Positions 23,918 through 28,975 of a DNA stretch of 28,975 nt are shown piece after piece. Positions within the stretch are counted from its first letter, which is position 1, and the number at the start of each line of letters is the position of its first letter. The position numbers and the translations under genes are program-made. Origin of the DNA: Verrucomicrobia bacterium UBA1200 (GTDB lineage: Bacteria; Verrucomicrobiota; Kiritimatiellia; RFP12; UBA1067); NCBI GenBank assembly GCA_002309765.1, contig DBXY01000033.1, positions 1 through 28,975 on the forward strand, read 5' to 3'. The notes under the pieces are model-generated. The model did no database searches. It was not told the DNA's origin and saw only the letters and a list, made by a program, of their open reading frames with translations.

Positions 23918-24967
23918 ATGGAGAACGCAAAAACAAAACGATACCGTTGCACGAAATGCGGCGAGGTGTACGGCTACGCCTACAGTACCTGCCCCGGATG
24001 CGGAGCGAAATGCTCGGCGGTTGGAGGAAATGACGCAACTGTTCAGGAAGTTAGGGACGGTTCAACTGAAAACGGTCTAACGTCAAGCGAGCGGTTCTTC
24101 CTCAACGGCGTACGGCAATTGTTGTCGAAGGGAGTATTGACGGATGCCGATAGGGCGTCCTTGGACTGGCTTGCGATGGACTTGGGGATTTCCGACTCGC
24201 GACGCGACATCCTGATTGGTCAAGCGGGATGCGAGCCCGAGACAGCGTCTGTCTCGGATGAGGGTATCGCAAGGTCACCTTCACCGGAAATTGTTATTCC
24301 CGTACCGCCCAACACAAAATACATCAGACTTCACGGGGGGGAGTACATGGACTTCATCTGGTGTCCGCCCGGCTCGTTCATGCGGGATGGACACCTGGTG
24401 ATACTGACTAAGGGGTTCTGGTTGGGGAAGTATCCCGTCACGGTGGAGCAGTGGAGGGCAGTCATGGGGGGTAACATCTCTAACACTCGATCAAGAATCT
24501 ACCACGTCCCAGTAGAAGGCGTTTCTTGGGATGCCTGTCGGCGATTCATAGCCAAGGTGAACAGCGCACAAAAGAGCAGTATGCGGCTGCCCACGGAGGC
24601 GGAATGGGAGTACGCCTGCCGCGCCGGGACGATCGGCTCCTACAGCGGGACGGGCAATCTGGACGAGATGGGGTGGTACAGCGGGAACAGCGGCGAAACG
24701 ATACACCCGGTCGGGAAGAAGTTGCCGAACCATTGGGGGTTCTACGACATGCACGGAAACGTAAGAGAATGGTGTGCAGACAGGTACGATATTTATCCTG
24801 AAAGGGATGTTATCGATCCTGTTGGGGAACTTCGCGGCCGTTATCACGTCATTCGTGGCGGGTGCTTTATCGAAAGTGCTTACTTCTGCAGGTCCGAATA
24901 TCGATCCTCCGGGATCGCATACGATGCCGCCTACCACACAGGCTTCCGCGTCGCGTTGGATGAATGA
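23918..24967 (+). CDS. Zinc-ribbon FGE-sulfatase-fold (SUMF1-like) protein
   Basis: A protein of 349 residues. The start at 23918 has AGGA 7 bases upstream. A zinc ribbon uses Cys11, Cys14, Cys25 and Cys28. A helical linker (about 50-105, with LSKGVLTDADRASLD) follows. The FGE fold spans about 135-349 with all framework motifs: IWCPPGSFM, FWLGKYPVTVEQW, MRLPTEAEWEYACRAG, DMHGNVREWCAD and GFRVALDE. In the segment after IRGG only the second of the two FGE catalytic cysteines has an equivalent (in AYFCRS), so formylglycine synthesis is unlikely. There is no signal peptide, so it is cytoplasmic, unlike the exported homologue at 15906. Confidence 0.83.
   Translation: MENAKTKRYRCTKCGEVYGYAYSTCPGCGAKCSAVGGNDATVQEVRDGSTENGLTSSERFFLNGVRQLLSKGVLTDADRASLDWLAMDLGISDSRRDILIGQAGCEPETASVSDEGIARSPSPEIVIPVPPNTKYIRLHGGEYMDFIWCPPGSFMRDGHLVILTKGFWLGKYPVTVEQWRAVMGGNISNTRSRIYHVPVEGVSWDACRRFIAKVNSAQKSSMRLPTEAEWEYACRAGTIGSYSGTGNLDEMGWYSGNSGETIHPVGKKLPNHWGFYDMHGNVREWCADRYDIYPERDVIDPVGELRGRYHVIRGGCFIESAYFCRSEYRSSGIAYDAAYHTGFRVALDE
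23939..24235 (+). repeat. Tandem duplication, copy 2 (zinc-ribbon module)
   Basis: Partner of 23051-23346. A second pair of matching blocks lies at the ends of the two units: 23820-23854 and 24941-24975 differ at only 3 of 35 bases, and the match runs past the stop codons. The duplicated unit therefore covered a whole gene, and only its middle has diverged. Confidence 0.8.
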
Positions 24968-24980
24968 AGGGAGTGCCGTA

Positions 24981-25151
24981 ATGTCGCATAACAAAAATGA
25001 CAAAAAAGAAGATGATCATTGTGAAACCGACTTGTCATTTCGCTCCGATTTAAAAATAATTGCGGAAACAATGAATGATTCCTATAAAACACAGTTGAGG
25101 AAATTTCTTGTTGGCGACATCGAAGAATGCCGTTGTCCGAAACTCATTTGA
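24981..25151 (+). CDS. Small hypothetical protein
   Basis: A protein of 56 residues, beginning 13 bases after the FGE-fold stop with AGGGAG 7 bases before the ATG. The N-terminus is very polar (MSHNKNDKKEDDHCE), followed by a helical stretch (SDLKIIAETMNDSYKTQLRKFL) and a C-terminal CRC. Its opening resembles that of the small partial FGE-fold protein at 23553. No function can be assigned. Confidence 0.55.
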   Translation: MSHNKNDKKEDDHCETDLSFRSDLKIIAETMNDSYKTQLRKFLVGDIEECRCPKLI

Positions 25152-25162
25152 GGGAGTGGCGT

Positions 25163-25270
25163 ATGACGGTCTGGAACATTGTGCCGTTGCGGATTTCAAG
25201 CGATCAATCAAAAGTGGTCACCTTGCAACGAATTAAGGGCTTAAAAGAACTAAAAACAATTCCATCCTAA
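25163..25270 (+). CDS. Possible 35-residue small protein ending the island
   Basis: The frame opens with ATG 11 bases after the previous stop, with GGGAG 7 bases upstream. It reads MTVWNIVPLRISSDQSKVVT and ends ...LKTIPS. The composition is basic and amphipathic, with no known motif. The ribosome binding site and spacing match the other genes of the island, which is the main support. Confidence 0.4.
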   Translation: MTVWNIVPLRISSDQSKVVTLQRIKGLKELKTIPS

Positions 25271-25424
25271 ATGCTCAACCTTTTTGTGGCGTGCGTAGCG
25301 CACCCCCAAAACCATTTCCACAATAAGAAGAACCGTTTCTTTACGATCTTTGTGATCTTTGTGTCTCAAACCCAATTTCAGCAGAGGAATTAAAAAAAGT
25401 TGGGATCTTCCATGTAATTTCGGC
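25271..25424. other. Convergent spacer with small hairpin
   Basis: This separates the rightward island from the leftward ATPase gene. A perfect 5-bp inverted repeat (GTGCG, loop TAG, CGCAC) lies at 25291-25303. It has no adjoining T-run, so terminator function is weakly supported. A low-complexity phrase (GATCTTTGTGATCTTTGTG, 25342-25360) resembles phrases near the dispersed repeats. No gene is seen. Confidence 0.4.
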
Positions 25425-26750
25425 TCACATATCATCGAGCGAGAGGCATCCCATGCTGACATTCAACGTGCGTTTTTGCGGGTTCTTTTGGAAGAACGCC
25501 TCGGCCTTTGCGGCGAGTTGCTGGGCATCGTACCGGTTGGCGCTGCGTTTCACTTCGTAAAAGACGATTTTGCCCGCAGGTTCGTCCTCGCAGACGAGAT
25601 CGATTTCGTTTTCCCCTTTGCGGTCCCACCAGCCTTCGACACGCGTGAATGCGCCTTCGGTCGCAAATTTCCAGACGAAATACCGTTCGAGCGCATACCC
25701 GCTGAACACGTCAAAATCCCGGAGAACAAGATTTTCGAGGTCTTTACGTCTGCCGAACTCAAGCCATGCGCCGTACTTGAATACGAACCGGAACCAAAAG
25801 CGCAGGAAACAGTCGTCGATGCGATACGCGGAGTTGCGCGAACCCATACGTTCGAAAGCCGGTATCTGCCGCCGGATAATGCCGTAGTCTTGTTCAAGCC
25901 GGGAGAGGTAGGTGCCAATGTCCGGTCCGATGGATGAAGATAATTCGCCGAATTTCGTTTTCCCTGCGGAGATTTCGGACAAGACGGAGAAAAACGTTGC
26001 GTGTTCTCCGCCGAATTCTTCCGCAAGCAGGATCCGCCCTTCATCGACAAACGGAGATGCCTTGTCGAATACCGTGGAGATCATCTTCTCTTTTGTGTAC
26101 GCCCTGTCGTCCATCAGCAGCTGGACATAGCGGGCTACACCGCCGGTAATCGACCATAGCGCGAGCAAGTCCTTTTTTGTATAGCCGGGCTTGCCGGATG
26201 CAAGTATCTCCTTCAAGAGATGAGTGGGGAATGCGGCGACCTTGAGATGTCCTGTATTACGCCCGTAAAGCGGCTCGGCTTTGTCGAAAAACACTTTTTT
26301 CATCAGCCGCGTAACGCTTCCGCATACTACAAGGTTAATCTTCGCACTGCGGTGGTAGGCGTCCCAAAGACGCTGGACATCTCCGAATACTGCCGGGTTC
26401 ACGCGGACGAATTCCTGAAACTCGTCTATCACAAGCGTGACGGGCCGAGTCTCGGCAACCCGCAAAAGGCTTTCAAATATCTCCGCGAAGGATCTCGCTT
26501 TCCCAAGCATAGGGGTGCCGAGTTGTCGCTCCACCTCGGACTGGAGCGTCTCGCAAAGAGTTCGTTCGCTCTGGCGCGTGATTAACAAGTACACGAAAGT
26601 GTCCGTGCCGTCACCAAAAGCACGTTTCATAAGCTCCGTTTTGCCAACGCGCCGGCGTCCTGTTACAACGGTGAACCGCGCCCATTCGTGAGAATCCGCG
26701 CGAATGCGCCGAAGCGATGCAATCTCATCTTCCCTTCCAAAGAAATCCAT
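25425..26750 (-). CDS. AAA ATPase with PD-(D/E)xK-like C-terminus (DUF234/archaeal ATPase type)
   Basis: A protein of 441 residues. The start at 26750 has AAGGAGG 5 bases upstream; a GTG two codons earlier lies inside that site. It begins FFGREDEIASL, with a P-loop (VTGRRRVGKT, about 29-38) and Walker B LVIDEFQEF (about 107-115). A helical/winged region follows, and a C-terminal DUF234-like domain has ENEIDLVCEDEP...FYEVKRS, a PD-(D/E)xK nuclease-like pattern. These ATPases are widespread and poorly understood, often mobile or defence-linked. It stands alone, with its own promoter overlapping a palindrome, which suggests repression or autoregulation. It is an intact relative in type of the truncated ATPase at 13676. 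Confidence 0.85.
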   Translation of the reverse strand: MDFFGREDEIASLRRIRADSHEWARFTVVTGRRRVGKTELMKRAFGDGTDTFVYLLITRQSERTLCETLQSEVERQLGTPMLGKARSFAEIFESLLRVAETRPVTLVIDEFQEFVRVNPAVFGDVQRLWDAYHRSAKINLVVCGSVTRLMKKVFFDKAEPLYGRNTGHLKVAAFPTHLLKEILASGKPGYTKKDLLALWSITGGVARYVQLLMDDRAYTKEKMISTVFDKASPFVDEGRILLAEEFGGEHATFFSVLSEISAGKTKFGELSSSIGPDIGTYLSRLEQDYGIIRRQIPAFERMGSRNSAYRIDDCFLRFWFRFVFKYGAWLEFGRRKDLENLVLRDFDVFSGYALERYFVWKFATEGAFTRVEGWWDRKGENEIDLVCEDEPAGKIVFYEVKRSANRYDAQQLAAKAEAFFQKNPQKRTLNVSMGCLSLDDM

Positions 26751-26780
26751 GTCCACCTCCTTGTGCCGTACGGTTTTCTA

Positions 26781-26808
26781 ACTATAAAGTTACTAACACC
26801 GGTGTCAG
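26781..26808 (-). promoter_or_regulatory. Promoter of the ATPase gene
   Basis: On the minus strand CTGACA (26808-26803) is followed by 16 bases and TATAGT (26786-26781), each matching 5 of 6 consensus bases. The leader would be about 25 bases with the AAGGAGG site. Confidence 0.5.
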
Positions 26809-26811
26809 TAA
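26790..26811. promoter_or_regulatory. Palindromic operator overlapping the ATPase promoter
   Basis: Arms TTACTAACACC (26790-26800) and GGTGTCAGTAA (26801-26811) form a 22-bp inverted repeat with 10 of 11 pairs matching and no spacer. It covers the -35 element and most of the spacer, a typical repressor position. No repressor gene is adjacent, so the binding protein is unknown. Confidence 0.55.
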
Positions 26812-26915
26812 TTTGGTATAGTATATCATTTCCCCGCGGCTGCCGCAATGGGAAATGCCCGAAATAATATTTTTTTGAATCGGGCGAAGGTAGAACGTGT
26901 AGATGCGCGTAAAAT

Positions 26916-27050
26916 AATCTCCGCGCCTTCGCGGCTATGCGCGAGATAAACCGTTGTTATACCGTGGAGAGATTAGTTGCTAGAAAGGGCGTAAAGATTT
27001 ACACGCTCTACATGTTCTGCACGGTTAAAGTTATCAAGATGAACATTCCC
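26916..27050 (+). repeat. Dispersed repeat, copy 3
   Basis: About 135 bases matching 14720-14848 in inverted orientation, with the core GTTGTTATACCGTGGA and the flanks AATCTCCGCGCC and GGTTAAAGTTATCAAGATGA. It differs by many substitutions and a 6-base insertion. The rest of 26812-27119 contains no gene. Confidence 0.7.
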
Positions 27051-27119
27051 GTGCAAAGCGCGGGCGGCGGGCTAACTACCAAACCACCGCACCACCAAAC
27101 TACCCAACTTAATAAGTTA

Positions 27120-27710
27120 TTAATACTGTGATTCGATGGCGGCAATCATTCGATTTACGCGGTATTTAATTTGACGGAGGGCGTTGACGGTCAGCCCGTA
27201 ACGGTCGGCGACGGTCTTTGCCGGCTCGCCATTGATGGCATAAGCGCGGTACGCCGCAACGGTACGCGGGTCAAGCATGGTTTGGGTAAGTACGTGCTCA
27301 ACAGCGGCGGCATGGCGGGCCAACCGCAACCGCGCATCGACAATATCCGCCACGGTCGGGTCATCGGCAAACACCTCCCTTTCGTCCAACGGTACTTCGC
27401 GACCTCCCCCGCGCACCAACGCTCGACGGTGGCGGTCGATCAGAAGCCGACGGACCATGGAGGCAAGATAGGTGCGGAACCGACCCTTTTCGGGTTGATA
27501 CTGGCGGGTACGCAACACATCGACCAGCCGGACAAAAATGTCTTGCACGATGTCGGCGGCATCGGCCTCGGTGACGTCGCCGCGATCCATTACAAATTGG
27601 CGAATTACCGGAGTGTACAACTCGACAAACCGTGACCACTCGGCGGCGTCATCGCCGTTGGCATATTCGGCAATCTTCCGAAGCAGGGTTTGCGGAGTGT
27701 TTATATTCAT
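27120..27710 (-). CDS. ECF-type RNA polymerase sigma factor
   Basis: A protein of 196 residues. The start at 27710 overlaps the stop of the kinase gene (ATGA, 27710-27707); a longer form from 27788 would lie mostly inside the kinase frame and is rejected. Sigma region 2 lies at about 25-97 (FVELYTPVIRQFV, ADIVQDIFVRLVDVL, GRFRTYLASMVRRLLIDRHRR). Region 4 with its helix-turn-helix lies at about 140-190 (PAKTVADRYGLTVNALRQIKYRV). There is no Shine-Dalgarno, so it depends on coupling to the upstream kinase. ECF sigma genes next to transmembrane Ser/Thr kinases are typical of PVC bacteria; the kinase may control the sigma factor. Confidence 0.88.
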   Translation of the reverse strand: MNINTPQTLLRKIAEYANGDDAAEWSRFVELYTPVIRQFVMDRGDVTEADAADIVQDIFVRLVDVLRTRQYQPEKGRFRTYLASMVRRLLIDRHRRALVRGGGREVPLDEREVFADDPTVADIVDARLRLARHAAAVEHVLTQTMLDPRTVAAYRAYAINGEPAKTVADRYGLTVNALRQIKYRVNRMIAAIESQY

Positions 27711-28975
27711 GGCTTTTGGGGGGACGTTTCGGCAGTTGGGCGGACAGGACGGGATATGCTGTCGCGGAGCGGCCACCGGTCGCCCCATCCCTTGGCGTCA
27801 GGGCGAACGTGGTTGACCAGCGTTTCAGGAGTGCGGACAAGAATACGGACGCCGGTTGGATTCGGCGCGTCGCCGGCAAAATAGATGTTCTGAAGGCTAC
27901 GGCATCCGCCGAACGCGGCTTGACCGACTTCCTTAAGGCCACTGCCGCAACGCACTTCACGCAACGCGAAACAATCGCCAAAGGCATACGCCCCGATGGA
28001 GGTGACCGAGTCGGCAATAGTTACCGTCTCCAGTTTGGGGCAACCGAAGAAGGCCACGTTACCGATTTTTCGTACCCCGTTTTCCACCACCAAGGAACAG
28101 AGGTTCGAGCTGGCCTGAAAGGTGTTCGGGGGGATGTCCTTCGCCGATCCGCAAATCACTAATGAGGTCACCGCGCCGATATCAACCCCGCCCAAATCCG
28201 CGAAATCCGCCAGACGCAATACGCCTTGGTCGAACGTAGTCGATGGAAGCGTCGGGGTTGGAGTCTGGTTCTGGGAAAAGACGGACCATCCCAAAAATCC
28301 CGCCGCGACAACCGCCGCACAGACCGCGCCAAGCACAATCCGCTGTCCCCATCGGATTCGCGATGCGGTTGCGGTAATCCCGGTGACAGTTCGAGCGGCG
28401 GGATTTTCGGAGAGCAAACGCGGAAGGATATCCTGCCAGAAGGGGTCGAACGGCAGCAGCAGGTCGAACGGAGACGCGGAGGATGAAGGATCTTGCGGTT
28501 CGTACCACATGCCGGTCAGAAAGCGGAAAAAGAGTACCCCGAGCGCGTAGAGATCTGATGCCGCCGTGGCCTCGACGCCCCTGCGCACTTCCGGGGCGAG
28601 ATAAAAGTAGGTACCCATCACGGGGCGGGTTCCGGTGGTTTGGCCCTCGATGAAGGTCTTTGTGACGTTCAGTTCTTGGCGCAGTTCGTCGCTGAGAATC
28701 CGGGAGATTCCGAAATCAGAGAGGACGGCATGCCCTTTCGCGTCCACCAGCACGTTCTCCAGTTTAATGTCGCGGTGCGCGATCCCGTGGGCATGGAGAT
28801 AGGCGAGTGCGTCCGATAGCTCATGGAACCAGCGGAGCAGCTGTTCCTGCGAAATCCCGCCGCGCCGCCGCGCGTTTTCAAGCGTTTCGGGTTCACCATG
28901 CTCGTTCAGCACGAGATCCATCGTGAAAAACGGCACGTCATTCGTTTCTCCCACGTCCCGGACTTTCACCAAATG
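27707..28975 (-). CDS. Transmembrane Ser/Thr protein kinase with BspA-type leucine-rich repeats (5' end outside window)
   Basis: The 422 visible residues begin inside the kinase N-lobe at the window edge. Kinase motifs are canonical: HRDIKLEN, SDFGIS and YLAPE. One transmembrane segment (IVLGAVCAAVVAAGFLGW) follows near visible residue 220. The outer part carries LRR_5/BspA-like repeats (for example IGNVAFFGCPKLETVTIADS, then SVTSIGAYAFGDCFALREV). It is probably a sensor kinase with an outward ligand-binding repeat domain. The stop overlaps the sigma factor start, arguing for a functional kinase-sigma pair. The missing N-terminus should hold the glycine-rich loop. Confidence 0.88.
   Translation of the reverse strand, partial: HLVKVRDVGETNDVPFFTMDLVLNEHGEPETLENARRRGGISQEQLLRWFHELSDALAYLHAHGIAHRDIKLENVLVDAKGHAVLSDFGISRILSDELRQELNVTKTFIEGQTTGTRPVMGTYFYLAPEVRRGVEATAASDLYALGVLFFRFLTGMWYEPQDPSSSASPFDLLLPFDPFWQDILPRLLSENPAARTVTGITATASRIRWGQRIVLGAVCAAVVAAGFLGWSVFSQNQTPTPTLPSTTFDQGVLRLADFADLGGVDIGAVTSLVICGSAKDIPPNTFQASSNLCSLVVENGVRKIGNVAFFGCPKLETVTIADSVTSIGAYAFGDCFALREVRCGSGLKEVGQAAFGGCRSLQNIYFAGDAPNPTGVRILVRTPETLVNHVRPDAKGWGDRWPLRDSISRPVRPTAETSPQKP

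Noticed and set aside
23526..24975. A complete diversity-generating retroelement
   Set aside because: Only variable-region-like sequence is present. No reverse transcriptase, accessory protein or template repeat was found in the window, so only the possibility is reported.
27106..27118. Palindrome AACTTA-A-TAAGTT after the sigma factor gene
   Set aside because: With a one-base centre it cannot form a terminator hairpin, and it is too short and AT-rich to stand out.
26937..27131. 64-codon plus frame containing CYTVERLVARK
   Set aside because: It lies in dispersed repeat copy 3 and runs out into low-complexity sequence; no ribosome binding site.

Overview
The window looks like a chromosomal segment of a PVC-type bacterium (Lentisphaerota, Kiritimatiellota or Verrucomicrobiota). 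This is inferred from a Tat-exported Gfo/Idh/MocA oxidoreductase next to a secreted ThuA-HEAT-discoidin protein, a very large secreted beta-helix protein, a sigma-54 activator, FGE-sulfatase-fold proteins, and a protein kinase/LRR protein overlapping an ECF sigma gene. No rRNA, tRNA, CRISPR array, transposase or integrase was seen.

Layout. (1) 162-9589 is a carbohydrate-type region. A leftward secreted beta-helix protein is divergent from a rightward set of three genes: ThuA/HEAT/F5-8C, Gfo/Idh/MocA, and a metallophosphoesterase with a membrane anchor. (2) 9602-13086 (minus strand) is a self-contained sigma-54 regulon. A palindromic enhancer-like site and a near-perfect -24/-12 promoter drive five small genes (coiled coil, DUF1232 membrane protein, zinc ribbon, LRAT-like enzyme, acidic glycine-zipper protein). 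Behind them lies a sigma-54 activator gene with its own sigma-70-type promoter, apparently leaderless. (3) 13087-15160 is repeat-rich and holds a 5'-truncated DUF4143-type ATPase. (4) 15161-25270 is an accessory island on the plus strand: an orphan gene, an exported FGE-fold protein, a small Cys-rich protein, an FRG-domain protein, an unknown beta-rich protein, then a TerY-type vWA protein, a PP2C phosphatase and an atypical kinase with zinc ribbon (the TerY-P triad), followed by duplicated zinc-ribbon/FGE-fold genes and two tiny ORFs. (5) 25425-26750 is an intact AAA/DUF234-like ATPase behind a palindromic operator. (6) 27120-28975 is an ECF sigma factor overlapping a transmembrane Ser/Thr kinase with BspA-like leucine-rich repeats, cut by the window edge.

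Two systems stand out. One is the sigma-54 cassette, where enhancer, promoter, effector genes and probable activator sit together; a membrane or lipid stress response is a reasonable guess. The other is the TerY-P island, which combines a phosphorylation switch (kinase, phosphatase, vWA adaptor) with an FRG protein and several FGE-fold proteins lacking the catalytic cysteine pair. It reads as a conflict or defence-type system in which the FGE-fold proteins may be binding modules and FRG a candidate effector. All functions are inferred from sequence reading alone; no database search was possible.
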